Below, in pieces: positions 51,052 through 59,384 of a stretch of DNA of 64,000 nucleotides (the first letter of the stretch is position 1; the number at the start of each line of letters is the position of its first letter). The notes beneath the pieces are model-generated. The model ran no database searches. It was not told the DNA's origin and saw only the letters and a list, made by a program, of their open reading frames with translations. The translations under genes and the position numbers were made by a program. Source of the stretch: Spirochaetales bacterium (GTDB taxonomy: Bacteria; Spirochaetota; Spirochaetia; Sphaerochaetales; Sphaerochaetaceae); NCBI GenBank assembly GCA_017614375.1, contig JAGABZ010000013.1, positions 262,414 to 326,413 of the forward strand, read 5' to 3'.

Positions 51052-52095
51052 TTATTTGTGGTACTTTCGGACCAGACCGCGGAACTGGTCGTATGTCAGG
51101 CCCATGAGTTCGGCCGCTTCCTTTTGGTTGGAACAGCTTCGCAGGGCCCGGTCGAGCAGGGCCTGTTCGACCCGCCGCTTTGTACTTTCAAGTTCGGTCA
51201 GACCGATGCCCTCCAGGGCCCGGTCGAGCATCTCCTGCGGGCCTAGAGTCATCTCCGGGGCCATTGTCCGGCTCTGCGCGGAGGTATCCGCTGCGGCCTT
51301 TGCGGCCGGGGGAGCATCAGGCGCGGCATAGGGGTTGGCAAACGGGTCGAGCTGGATGGTTTTTATTTCGCCGCCGCGGTTGCGGTAGACGGCGCGCTCG
51401 ATTACGTTTTTAAGTTCGCGGACGTTGCCCGGCCAGGGGTAGGAGAGCAGCTGCTCTATGACTTCGGGGCTGAACGAGGGACCGGTTTCCAGGCCGCATT
51501 CGATGGCCATCTTTTCGGCGAAGTACTGGGCCAGGAGGATGATGTCGTCGCCCCGCTCGCGAAGCGGCGGGACGAAGATCACCTCGAAACTGAGGCGGTC
51601 CAGGAGGTCCTGCTTGAAGCGGCCCTCGCTGCACAGCCGGGGCAGGTCGGCGTTCGTTGCCCCTACGATGCGGACGTTGAGGTTATGGGTCCGCGAGGAG
51701 CCGACCCGCTCAAAGGTGCCGTATTCGACGACCCGGAGGATTTTCTCCTGGACCTCGAGGGGAATCAGGCCGATTTCGTCGAGAAAGATCGTCCCGCCGT
51801 CGGCCTCTTCGAAGCGGCCCTTGTGGAGCTTCTGCGCCCCGGTGAAGGCCCCCGGCTCGTAGCCGAAAAGTTCGGATTCAATCAGGTTCTGCGGCAGGGC
51901 GGCGCAGTTGACGGTGACCAGAGGATTCTGCCACCGGGAGGAGAGGTAGTGCAGGCGCGAAGCGGCCACTTCCTTTCCCGAGCCGCGCTCGCCGACGACC
52001 AGAACGCTCCGGTCGACCCTGGCGGCCTCGGACAGGCGGTTGAGAAAGTCGAGAAAGACCTCGGATTCTCCCAGATAGTTGCTGCCGTTTTCCAT
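51052..52095 (-). CDS. pspF: PspF-type sigma-54 activator
   Basis: A 347-residue bacterial enhancer-binding protein without a receiver domain, as in PspF. The AAA+ domain has Walker A GERGSGK (35-41), the sigma-54 contact loop GAFTGA (82-87), Walker B GGTIFLDEIG, and PPLRERGDDI; a Pro/Ala-rich linker leads to a C-terminal FIS-type helix-turn-helix (NQKEAAELMGLTYDQFRGLVRK). Lies between two pspA genes, each with a sigma-54 promoter. GGAGGAAG precedes the start. Its -10 (TATTAT) sits in activator site 2, suggesting autorepression. Confidence 0.9.
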   Translation of the reverse strand: MENGSNYLGESEVFLDFLNRLSEAARVDRSVLVVGERGSGKEVAASRLHYLSSRWQNPLVTVNCAALPQNLIESELFGYEPGAFTGAQKLHKGRFEEADGGTIFLDEIGLIPLEVQEKILRVVEYGTFERVGSSRTHNLNVRIVGATNADLPRLCSEGRFKQDLLDRLSFEVIFVPPLRERGDDIILLAQYFAEKMAIECGLETGPSFSPEVIEQLLSYPWPGNVRELKNVIERAVYRNRGGEIKTIQLDPFANPYAAPDAPPAAKAAADTSAQSRTMAPEMTLGPQEMLDRALEGIGLTELESTKRRVEQALLDRALRSCSNQKEAAELMGLTYDQFRGLVRKYHK

Positions 52096-52131
52096 TGTCT
52101 GAGCTTCCTCCGGCGCCGGGCAGGCGCCATC

Positions 52132-52148
52132 TTGGTAAATAATACCAA
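52132..52148. promoter_or_regulatory. Candidate PspF activator site 2, overlapping the pspF promoter
   Basis: TTGGTAAATAATACCAA is a perfect palindrome (TTGGTA-N5-TACCAA). Its centre is 93 bp upstream of the -24 GG of the second pspA promoter, one helical turn more than site 1. On the minus strand its middle reads TATTAT, a plausible -10 for pspF. A weaker half-site CGGTAAAA follows at 52153. Confidence 0.7.
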
Positions 52149-52230
52149 CTTTCGGTAAAAAATGCTACTATTAATGAAGCTGAGGGTTCGGATGTCCCCG
52201 AAAACGGGGTCTGACAGGCCTTGGCCGATA

Positions 52231-52247
52231 TTGGCACGCTTGTTGCA
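52231..52247 (+). promoter_or_regulatory. Sigma-54 promoter of the pspA copy 2 operon
   Basis: TTGGCACGCTTGTTGCA: complete -24 and -12 elements, GG and GC 10 nt apart. Confidence 0.93.
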
Positions 52248-52288
52248 ACTGTGATTTCGACGGACGGATTGCCGTCCCGGGAGGATGT

Positions 52289-52960
52289 ATGGGAGTTTTC
52301 TCAAGGTTCATGGATATAGTGAACGCAAACATAAACGCCATGCTCGACAAGGCCGAGGATCCGGAGAAGATGATCCGGATGATGCTCCAGGAGATGGAGG
52401 ACACCCTGATCGAGCTCAAGAGTTCCTGCGCCGCCAAACTGGCCCGCGCGACCAAGACGGGCAGACTCATCGATGAGCAAAAGGCCCTGATCCAGCGCTG
52501 GCAGGCCCGTGCCGCCCTGGCAGTGGAGCGGGGATTTGACGACCTGGCCCGCGAGGCGATTGCGGAAAAGCGCCGGGCCCAGCAGGAACTGGACAGGCTG
52601 ACCGAGGAGCAGACGAGGCTGGACGATTTGATTAAGGCTGCCAAGGCTGATATAGTCATGCTCGAGGACAAGCTTGACAGCGTGAAACTCAAGTACCAGT
52701 CGATCCTCGAAAAGGCGCGCAGGGAGAGGGAAAAGGCCAGGGCCGACGAGTCCGCCCGAAAGGCCGATGAATCCGAGACGCTGCGCCGCTTCCGCGAGAT
52801 GGAGGAGAAGATCGACCGGATGAACGCCGAGAATCAGATGAACGGCACCGGCACCACTTCCCGGAGCACCGAGGAGCGGTTCAGGGACCTGGAAGAGGCC
52901 GAGGCAGTTGAGCGCGAGCTGCAGAACCTGCGCAGGCAGTCCGAAGGAGAGGAAAAATGA
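52289..52960 (+). CDS. pspA: Phage shock protein A family protein, copy 2
   Basis: A 223-residue PspA. MGVFSRFMDIVNANINAMLDKAEDPEKMIRMMLQEMEDTL is the hallmark N-terminus, closer to E. coli PspA than copy 1, followed by a coiled coil through about residue 190. GGGAGG lies before the ATG. It heads an operon with a PspB-like, a PspC and a DUF4097 protein, so this is the copy most likely to control PspF and answer to PspB/C. Confidence 0.95.
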   Translation: MGVFSRFMDIVNANINAMLDKAEDPEKMIRMMLQEMEDTLIELKSSCAAKLARATKTGRLIDEQKALIQRWQARAALAVERGFDDLAREAIAEKRRAQQELDRLTEEQTRLDDLIKAAKADIVMLEDKLDSVKLKYQSILEKARREREKARADESARKADESETLRRFREMEEKIDRMNAENQMNGTGTTSRSTEERFRDLEEAEAVERELQNLRRQSEGEEK

Positions 52961-53247
52961 GCACCGCCACAGAGATTCTCGGAGTCATCTTCGGCTTTAT
53001 CATCGTCATAGTCCTGATCAACAACCTCCACGAGCTGCTGATGAAAAAGAAGGGCCGCCGTGACGAGGACGAAGAGTCCGGAGACGATGACGACAGGCAG
53101 TACAGAAAGGAAAGAAAGCGCCGCGGCGCGGCGAAGAGTGTTGACGAGATGAACCGTGAGGAACTGCTTAGGGGCATCGACGACCTCAACACCCGCATAG
53201 AAAACATGGAAACTATCATCAGGGGAAGAAAGAAAAATGGCAACTGA
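52957..53247 (+). CDS. PspB-like small membrane protein
   Basis: A 96-residue protein with one N-terminal membrane helix (ILGVIFGFIIVIVLINNLHELL) and a charged cytoplasmic part ending in a short coiled coil (MNREELLRGIDDLNTRIENMETII). This matches the layout of PspB, the PspC partner, though the acidic KGRRDEDEESGDDDD linker makes it longer. The four-base overlap with pspA and ten-base overlap with pspC support the role. Confidence 0.7.
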   Translation: MSTATEILGVIFGFIIVIVLINNLHELLMKKKGRRDEDEESGDDDDRQYRKERKRRGAAKSVDEMNREELLRGIDDLNTRIENMETIIRGRKKNGN

Positions 53248-53677
53248 AAGGCTTTACAGATCGAATTACGGTGAGATATTCGGAGTTTGCAAGGGAATTG
53301 CCCAGTGGAGGGACCTGCCGGTCGGAGGAGTCAGGCTGGTATTCATCCTGATTGCGGTGTTCACCGCCATCGTGCCCTGCCTGCTGGTCTACTGCGTCCT
53401 GGGAATCTTCATCCCGGCCAACCCCAACGAGAAGCCCTCCAAGTCCGATGAGAACGGCGACTGGAACAACTACAAGAGGCGCGAGAAGCGGTCCTACAGT
53501 TCCTCAAAGGCCGAGTACGGCACATACGAGAACGTCAGCGACGATGACAACGAACAGCTCCGCCGCAAGTACGAGGACCTGAAGAAAAAGGTCGAGGACA
53601 TGGAAACCACCGTCCTGGACAAGGAAAACGACTGGGACGCCCGCTTCAGCCAGAGTGACTCGGGAGACGCGAAATGA
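53237..53677 (+). CDS. pspC: PspC-domain membrane protein
   Basis: A 146-residue PspC. RLYRSNYGEIFGVCKGIAQW is the PspC start; two hydrophobic segments (VRLVFILIAVFTAIVPCLLVYCVLGIFI) precede a polar tail with a coiled coil. PspC senses envelope damage with PspB and draws PspA to the membrane. Its stop overlaps the DUF4097 gene start. Confidence 0.93.
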   Translation: MATERLYRSNYGEIFGVCKGIAQWRDLPVGGVRLVFILIAVFTAIVPCLLVYCVLGIFIPANPNEKPSKSDENGDWNNYKRREKRSYSSSKAEYGTYENVSDDDNEQLRRKYEDLKKKVEDMETTVLDKENDWDARFSQSDSGDAK

Positions 53678-54570
53678 GCGACACCAGAAAACTCAGGGAA
53701 TCGCTGGCCTTCAAAATCATCCTGATTGTGGTCCTGGTCATCGTCTGGATCCTCTGGGCCCGCAGTGCCTCCTGCTCCAACGCCGGAACAGGAACAAAGA
53801 CCGAAGTCAGCCAGGTGCTGCCCGGTGACGTGAGGTCTCTGGATGTCGAAGTTTCCTCGGCTGAAATCCGGGTAACGGTCTCTTCGTCGGCCACTGCCGT
53901 CACGGTGAACGCCTCCGGCAGGAGGCTGGGCGACGGAGCGATCAACGTCGAGACGCAAAAGAACGGGTCCTACAAGGTGACCGTCCCCGTCGCGAACCGC
54001 AACTGGCTCAGCTTCTGGAAAAAGACCGCCAGGCTCGAAACACTGGAAGTGGTGATCCCCGCCTCGTTGACCCTTGAATCGTTAAAGGCGGTGACCGCCT
54101 CCGGAAGCCTCAAGGCAGATACCCTGCAGTGCGCTTCGTCCATCACTCTGCGCTGCGTATCCGGCAGAATCGATGCCGGAACCCTCAACGCCCCTCAGAT
54201 CGATCTGCAGTGCACCAGCGGCAGCATCCATTGCTCGGTGCTCCGTGCATCCGCCGCCTCGGTGGAGGACACCAGCGGTAGCATCAACATCGGGCTGTTC
54301 GCCGGGCCTGAGCTGGAGCTTAGGGCAGTCAGCGGCAGTATCAACCTCGGCGGCGCCGAAGGCCTGAAGAAGCTCAGCGCCAGGGACACCAGCGGCACAG
54401 TCACCCTCAATTTAGGCGCGGTCGACCCGGACATCGAGGCTTCGACCACTTCGGGAAGCATCTACGCAAACGGAGTATCGGCCTCCAGGAAGTACAGCCG
54501 CACCGGTAACGGATCGTGCCAGGTCGAAGCGACCTCGGTCAGCGGGAGTGTGAAACTCACCTGGCAGTAA
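53674..54570 (+). CDS. DUF4097-type beta-repeat membrane protein
   Basis: A 298-residue protein with an N-terminal membrane anchor (IILIVVLVIVWILWA) and an exported beta-helical adhesin-like domain (DUF4097) of short repeats ending in SGSI/SGTV (for example LQCTSGSIHCSVLRAS, VEDTSGSINIGLFAG, ARDTSGTVTLNLG). DUF4097 proteins often follow pspC. It is the last gene of the psp operon; probably an envelope-facing sensor or binding domain. A terminator follows. Confidence 0.87.
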   Translation: MSDTRKLRESLAFKIILIVVLVIVWILWARSASCSNAGTGTKTEVSQVLPGDVRSLDVEVSSAEIRVTVSSSATAVTVNASGRRLGDGAINVETQKNGSYKVTVPVANRNWLSFWKKTARLETLEVVIPASLTLESLKAVTASGSLKADTLQCASSITLRCVSGRIDAGTLNAPQIDLQCTSGSIHCSVLRASAASVEDTSGSINIGLFAGPELELRAVSGSINLGGAEGLKKLSARDTSGTVTLNLGAVDPDIEASTTSGSIYANGVSASRKYSRTGNGSCQVEATSVSGSVKLTWQ

Positions 54571-54603
54571 TCAAATAACGCAGATTTCCGGACAGACATT
54601 CAG

Positions 54604-54630
54604 GGCGGGTGCTATGGCATCCGCCTTTTT
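54604..54630 (+). terminator. Terminator of the psp operon
   Basis: GGCGGGTGC (54604-54612) pairs with GCATCCGCC (54617-54625, one G-T), then five T. Confidence 0.93.
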
Positions 54631-54632
54631 GT

Positions 54633-56573
54633 TCAGTTGGCGGGACGGGAGAGGTTGCAGAGGTTCTTGAGGTGGTTCTCGATGATGTTGTTCAGCGTGT
54701 CCGGGGGGAAGTTGCCCTTGGAGTTGCGCTGGCCGCTCGGGCGGTTGGTGAGGATCTCCATGCCCTGGTCGATTGTATCGATGGCGTAGATGTGGAACTT
54801 TCCCGAGCGGACCGCTTCGAGAATCTCGTCCCCCAGAAGCAGTGAGTTGAGATTCTTACGGGGGATGATTACGCCCTGACGGCCGGACAGCCCGGTGAGC
54901 TTGCAGATTCTGAAGTAGCCGGAGATCTTCTCGTTGATTCCGCCGACAGGCTGTATATCGCCCAGCTGGTTGACCGAGCCGGTGACGGCGATTTCCTGTC
55001 TGAGGGGGATGTCCCCGATGGCCGAAAGGAGGGCAAAAAGCTCGGCTGACGAGGCCGAGTCACCGTCGACCTCGGCGTAGGACTGCTCAAAGCAGATTCC
55101 CGCGTACATCGACAGCGGGAATGTCCGGGCATAGTGCTTGCGAAGATAGCCCTCCAGGATCAGCAGGCCTTTGTCGTGGATTTCCCCGGACAGCCCGGCT
55201 TCGTGTTCGATGTTGACTATGCCCTCGGTGCCGGGGGCCACCGAAACGGAGATGACCGTCGGGGTGCCGAAAGAGGCGTTTCCCCTGTCCATCACCGCCA
55301 GACCGTTTATCACGCCGGTCTTTGTGCCGGAGAGGGAGATTATCATCTCGCCGTTTGTGATTTCCTCGTTGATCTTCGACTCGGTCAGGCTGTTCATCCA
55401 CTCGCGCATCCTCACCGCCCGGTCGATGTCCTCAGGCTGGATCAGGTCCCTGCCTGACTCCGAGGCCCAGTAGCTGGCCTCGCGGACCAGATCGGAGAGG
55501 AACGAAAGCTTGGTCGTAAGCTCGCCGCGGAGCTCTGCGTAGGCGGAGCTGTAGAACAAGGCCCGGGCCACTGCCGGGTCGCTCAGGGGAATCAGATTGT
55601 CCTTCCGGACACAGCGGTCAAGATAGCCGACGGTCGAGATGATGTTCTGCTCGTTTGCCGGCATACTGAAGTCGAATTCGGCCGAGACGTTGAACAAATC
55701 CAGAAATCCCTCGTCCAGTTCGCAGAGCTTGTCATAGGAGGCGTCGGTGCCGATGAGGATGATCTTCACGTTGGGCCTGAAGGCCGTGGGTTTGATGATC
55801 AGGCTCTCCGACTCGCCGACAGTCTGCTTGATCAACAATGTCCCGAAATCGAGGAATTTGCGGAGATTGTCCCAGAGTTCCGGGTCATTGAGTAGCTGTT
55901 GCGCGTCGATTACGAGAAATCCGTCGGTGGCATCGATGACCGAGCCGGGGCAGAGGGACAGGTGTACATACCCGCTCCCTCCGGAAACCTGGCCGAAAAG
56001 GTTGGTCTGTGTCGGGTGTGATTCGAACACCAGCGGGCGCTGTCCCGCGGCGCAAAAGGCGCAGTTGACCCTCAGCCTGTCATCCGCCTCATCCGATGCT
56101 GTGCGGCGCAGTTCCTCCAGTGCCCGAGCGCAGAAGATCTCCGCCTGGGGCGGCATGGACCGCTCCATGACCCGGCGCAGCTTTTGTCCGCGCTCACCGG
56201 CAGGGGCGGTGGCGACCGCCTCCATTTCCAGGGAAAACTCCCGGCCCTCTCCGGCGGGGAAGACCAGCGTCAGCGGGGAGCGGGGCCGGTCAAAGTTGTA
56301 GGCGAACACGATGTCATGCAATTCTCCAGCCGGCGGAGGGGGCAGGAGAGAGGCGGTGTAACGCACAGCTTCGTGACGGCCGCTGCCGGGGTCACCGCTT
56401 AAGAAGATGTTGTAGTTCTTGGCAAACAGGCTCATGCCCATCTTCAGGGCCCGAAGCGCCCGGGGCTGGCCTATGAAGGATTCGTCCGTGGCGGCCTGGG
56501 CCCGGAAACGGCTGAATATATCCGTAGAATAGGAAAATTCAAGCTGCTGCGGCTTGACTTCGTTTCTGTCCAT
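54633..56573 (-). CDS. Lon-related ATP-dependent protease (LonC/LonB-like)
   Basis: A 646-residue member of the Lon-like group COG1067. The AAA-like part has GDPGSGRHE (60-68), where Walker A Lys is replaced by Arg as is common in this group, and DGFLVIDAQQLL. The C-terminal Lon protease domain has DSASSAELFALLSAI with the catalytic Ser and GGINEKISGYF with the catalytic Lys. Promoter TTGACA/TAGAAT ends 6 nt before the ATG with no Shine-Dalgarno, so the message looks leaderless. It converges on the psp operon. Confidence 0.9.
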   Translation of the reverse strand: MDRNEVKPQQLEFSYSTDIFSRFRAQAATDESFIGQPRALRALKMGMSLFAKNYNIFLSGDPGSGRHEAVRYTASLLPPPPAGELHDIVFAYNFDRPRSPLTLVFPAGEGREFSLEMEAVATAPAGERGQKLRRVMERSMPPQAEIFCARALEELRRTASDEADDRLRVNCAFCAAGQRPLVFESHPTQTNLFGQVSGGSGYVHLSLCPGSVIDATDGFLVIDAQQLLNDPELWDNLRKFLDFGTLLIKQTVGESESLIIKPTAFRPNVKIILIGTDASYDKLCELDEGFLDLFNVSAEFDFSMPANEQNIISTVGYLDRCVRKDNLIPLSDPAVARALFYSSAYAELRGELTTKLSFLSDLVREASYWASESGRDLIQPEDIDRAVRMREWMNSLTESKINEEITNGEMIISLSGTKTGVINGLAVMDRGNASFGTPTVISVSVAPGTEGIVNIEHEAGLSGEIHDKGLLILEGYLRKHYARTFPLSMYAGICFEQSYAEVDGDSASSAELFALLSAIGDIPLRQEIAVTGSVNQLGDIQPVGGINEKISGYFRICKLTGLSGRQGVIIPRKNLNSLLLGDEILEAVRSGKFHIYAIDTIDQGMEILTNRPSGQRNSKGNFPPDTLNNIIENHLKNLCNLSRPAN

Positions 56574-56579
56574 GTCAAA

Positions 56580-56608
56580 ATTCTAGGTGGAGCAAAAAAC
56601 GTTGTCAA
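56580..56608 (-). promoter_or_regulatory. Promoter of the Lon-like gene, apparently leaderless
   Basis: Minus strand: perfect TTGACA (plus 56603-56608), 17 bp, TAGAAT (plus 56580-56585), then 6 nt to the ATG at 56573. Confidence 0.85.
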
Positions 56609-56624
56609 CTCAACAGGAGGGCAT

Positions 56625-57386
56625 ATGAACCTTACAGAACTCACCCGGTTTCTGGACAGCACCTTGGAGATTTCCGATTTCGCCTCGGTTGATCCTTCGC
56701 TCAACGGACTGCAGGTCGGCGACCCCAACGACAGGAGCCAGATTGAAAAGGTCGCCTTTGCCGTAGACGCCTGCATGGACACCTTCACTGCCGCCGTCGC
56801 TGCGGGGGCTCAGCTTCTGGTGGTGCACCACGGCCTGTTCTGGTCAAAATCCCCGCTGACCGGGACGATGTTCGAGAGGGTGGACTTCCTCCTTAAACAC
56901 CGCATGGCCCTCTATGCCTGTCACCTGCCCCTGGATGCCCACGGGGTGTACGGAAACAACGCCTCGATTGCAAAGGCCATAGGGCTTGAAAACCTCGAGG
57001 GCTTCTGCCGTTTCCGCGGCCGGACGGTCGGATTCAAAGGAATGCTGCCCCGGGCCCTGACGTCCAAAGAGATAGTTTCGCTTCTGGGGCTGGAGGACAG
57101 CCTGCGCCTGAGTCTGGACTTCGGCCCGGAGAAATGCTCCCGCGTAGGTGTTCTTTCCGGACGGATGGAGGTCGTGGACCTGTCCGAGGCGATTGACCAG
57201 GGACTGGATCTGCTGATCACCGGGGAGCCTATTCACGAGATGTACCACTACTGCCGCGAGGCGGGTCTGAATGTCCTCTGTCTGGGGCACTACGCCACGG
57301 AAACGTTCGGGGTGCGCTCGCTGCAGTCGCTTCTGGGGTCCATGGGGCTGCAGACTGCCTTTGTTGATGTTCCCACCGGACTGTAG
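56625..57386 (+). CDS. Nif3-like dinuclear metal center hexameric protein
   Basis: A 253-residue NIF3/YbgI family protein. FASVDPSLNGLQVG, LLVVHHGLFW (metal His pair), YACHLPLDAH, GEPIHEMYHYCREAGLNVLCLGHYATETFGV are conserved metal-site regions. The family has been linked to GTP cyclohydrolase-like activity and metal handling; the function is uncertain. AGGAGG precedes the ATG; it is divergent from the Lon-like gene. lspA follows after 12 bp from its own promoter. Confidence 0.93.
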   Translation: MNLTELTRFLDSTLEISDFASVDPSLNGLQVGDPNDRSQIEKVAFAVDACMDTFTAAVAAGAQLLVVHHGLFWSKSPLTGTMFERVDFLLKHRMALYACHLPLDAHGVYGNNASIAKAIGLENLEGFCRFRGRTVGFKGMLPRALTSKEIVSLLGLEDSLRLSLDFGPEKCSRVGVLSGRMEVVDLSEAIDQGLDLLITGEPIHEMYHYCREAGLNVLCLGHYATETFGVRSLQSLLGSMGLQTAFVDVPTGL

Positions 57387-57392
57387 TATTAT
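57364..57392 (+). promoter_or_regulatory. Promoter of lspA, apparently leaderless
   Basis: TTGATG (57364-57369), 17 bp, TATTAT (57387-57392), then 6 nt to ATG 57399. It overlaps the end of the nif3 gene. TTGTTG/TAGTAT shifted by three bases is an alternative reading. Confidence 0.65.
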
Positions 57393-57398
57393 TGCCAC

Positions 57399-57971
57399 AT
57401 GTCGGAAAAAACCCTGAGAACCGCCGCGAAGGATGAAAAAGCCGGCCGCCGGCGCCGCTGGCTGCCCTTTTTGATGACGGCGGTCCTGCTGGCCGTGGAT
57501 CAGCTTTCAAAAGCCTGGGTCGTGGCCAATATGCCCCTCGGGGAAATCTACCGCAAATACTTCGGAGACTTCATCTGGCTCTGGCATGTGCGCAACACCG
57601 GGGCCGCCTTTTCCCTCGGCGCAGGCGGCGGGGATTTCGTCCGCGTCCTGCTGTTCATAGTCCTGCCGCTGGCGGTCATGGGCTTTCTGGCCTGGGCAAT
57701 CGTTTCGCCCAGAAGCCCGCTGACCCCGGCCCAGAGGTGGTTCTGCGCCGGAATCCTCGGCGGCGGCCTGGGTACGATCTGGGACAGGGTATTCAGGTTC
57801 TCCGAAGGGGTGGTGGACTTCATCAGCGTCAGGTTCTACGGCCTGTTCGGACTGGAACGCTGGCCGACCTTCAACCTCAGCGACAGTTATGTGGTCATAT
57901 TCGTAATCCTTTTGGCCTTCTCCCTTGTTTTCGAGAAGAAGGCCCCGGAAAACAAGGAAGCAAAGAAGTGA
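57399..57971 (+). CDS. lspA: Lipoprotein signal peptidase (signal peptidase II)
   Basis: A 190-residue inner-membrane aspartyl protease that cuts lipoprotein signal peptides at the lipobox. Four helices; AVDQLSKAWVV, NTGAAFSL, the first catalytic region GTIWDRVFRFSEGVVDFI and the second FNLSD. It serves the several lipoproteins of this window. A basic N-terminal extension (KDEKAGRRRR) precedes the first helix. No Shine-Dalgarno is visible; the promoter suggests a leaderless message. Confidence 0.95.
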   Translation: MSEKTLRTAAKDEKAGRRRRWLPFLMTAVLLAVDQLSKAWVVANMPLGEIYRKYFGDFIWLWHVRNTGAAFSLGAGGGDFVRVLLFIVLPLAVMGFLAWAIVSPRSPLTPAQRWFCAGILGGGLGTIWDRVFRFSEGVVDFISVRFYGLFGLERWPTFNLSDSYVVIFVILLAFSLVFEKKAPENKEAKK

Positions 57972-58342
57972 ACAAGAAAGCAAACTCCGCCATATTCATA
58001 ATCATAGCCACAATCGTCAACATGATTCTCATCCTGGCATTCGCCCTTCTGGGCTTCATGCTCTGCGGCAAGCTCTTTCCCGACGGCTCGGTGAGCGAGG
58101 ACTCCCTGGCCCTGCCGCTGGCAATCTTCGGCCTGTGCTTCCTGCTGCCGATGGTTCTCGGCTGGGGTGCGTATACCCTGATCCTCCGGTTCCTCAACAA
58201 GAAGTTCAACCTCGAGGACAAGATGGCACCGCTGTTTGCCCGCAGACGCGGCCGCAGAAACGGCCCCGGAAAAGACGCGGGGGACTCCGGCCGCGGCGGC
58301 AACAACGGCTCCGGACCGGTGACTCCCGGAGTGAAGGGCTGA
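57968..58342 (+). CDS. Small membrane protein of unknown function
   Basis: A 124-residue protein with two membrane helices (IFIIIATIVNMILILAFALLGFML and ALPLAIFGLCFLLPMVLGWGAYTLIL) and a basic then Gly-rich C-terminal tail. It starts at GTG overlapping the lspA stop, so it is translated together with lspA. No family recognised. It may accompany lipoprotein processing, but only position suggests it. Confidence 0.75.
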   Translation: MNKKANSAIFIIIATIVNMILILAFALLGFMLCGKLFPDGSVSEDSLALPLAIFGLCFLLPMVLGWGAYTLILRFLNKKFNLEDKMAPLFARRRGRRNGPGKDAGDSGRGGNNGSGPVTPGVKG

Positions 58343-58355
58343 GCGGAGGATTACC

Positions 58356-59384
58356 ATGCAGCCGGTGCAGAAACTGGACAACATCTCATGGTTTCCCTTC
58401 AACGACGAACCCCTTTTAAGCGGCCCGTGGTACCTGCCGGCCGTCTGCGATCCGCAGCTCCTGCTCCCCGACGAGTCCCCGGACGGACGCTGGCACCTCT
58501 TTGCCCATTCGTGGCTGGGACTGCACCACTACGTCAGCACCTCGGGCATAGCCTGGGAGCCGTCAAAACTGATCGAATACCGGGCCCATTCGCCGTTTGT
58601 CTTCATTCATAAAGGCAACTACTACCTGCTGTACGAAAAGCACGACCGCAAGATTCCCTTCGTGGGCCGCAGCAGCGCCCAATCTGACGGGAACAACGAC
58701 GACTCCAGCCGGATCATGCTCTGCTCCTCTCCCGACCTGAGAACCTGGAGCCGGCCCAGGGTCCTGCTGGACAGCCGCAGCGTGCCATTCAGCGCAGATT
58801 ACATCCACGCTCCCAGGGTGTCCCGGCCGCAGCTGGTCAAGACCGCCGAAGGCTTCAGACTCTACTTCGGGGTGTCCCAGACCGCCATGCCCGACACCGG
58901 CGAGCTGTTTTCCCGCTATTTTGCCTGCGCCGAGTCTTCAACGATAGACGGCCAGTACACACCCTCCGGCCGCGGCCCGCTCCTGGCCCCCGGTCCGGAT
59001 GACCCGTACATGAACCTCGGGGCCGGCTCGGTCAGGGTCCTGCAGGGCCAGGAGGGCTTTGCCGCCTTCCAGTGCTCCGCATATTGGGACGAAAAGCTCC
59101 GCCGTTCCCGCTCGGCGCTGTTCGTGCTGACCTCCCAGGACGGCCTGAAGTGGAAGCGCGAGCCGGAAACCCCCATCCTGATGACCCCGCAACGGGGCTG
59201 GGCCGCCGGCTACATCAAATCCTGCGACGTGCGGTTCAAGGAGTCGGAGAACTGCTGGTACTGCTACTATTCGGCCGACACCGCCGTCATGCCGGGCCTC
59301 AGGCGCGAATCGATCGGTCTTCTGCTGGGGCAGGTGCCCACCCTTCAGGGGCTCGAGGCCACGAGGGTCGGTAACGGAGAATGA
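58356..59384 (+). CDS. Glycoside hydrolase-like five-bladed beta-propeller (GH43/GH32-like)
   Basis: A 342-residue protein with no signal peptide and the repeated blade pattern of family 43/32 glycosidases: DPQLLLPDESPDGRWHLFAHS, SPFVFIHKGNYYLLYEKHD, SRIMLCSSPDLRTWSRPRVLL, SRPQLVKTAEGFRLYFGVS. An acidic residue in the first blade (DPQL) would be the base. It could also be a beta-mannoside phosphorylase-like protein; substrate unknown. GGAGG lies before the ATG; the next gene overlaps its stop. Confidence 0.75.
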   Translation: MQPVQKLDNISWFPFNDEPLLSGPWYLPAVCDPQLLLPDESPDGRWHLFAHSWLGLHHYVSTSGIAWEPSKLIEYRAHSPFVFIHKGNYYLLYEKHDRKIPFVGRSSAQSDGNNDDSSRIMLCSSPDLRTWSRPRVLLDSRSVPFSADYIHAPRVSRPQLVKTAEGFRLYFGVSQTAMPDTGELFSRYFACAESSTIDGQYTPSGRGPLLAPGPDDPYMNLGAGSVRVLQGQEGFAAFQCSAYWDEKLRRSRSALFVLTSQDGLKWKREPETPILMTPQRGWAAGYIKSCDVRFKESENCWYCYYSADTAVMPGLRRESIGLLLGQVPTLQGLEATRVGNGE

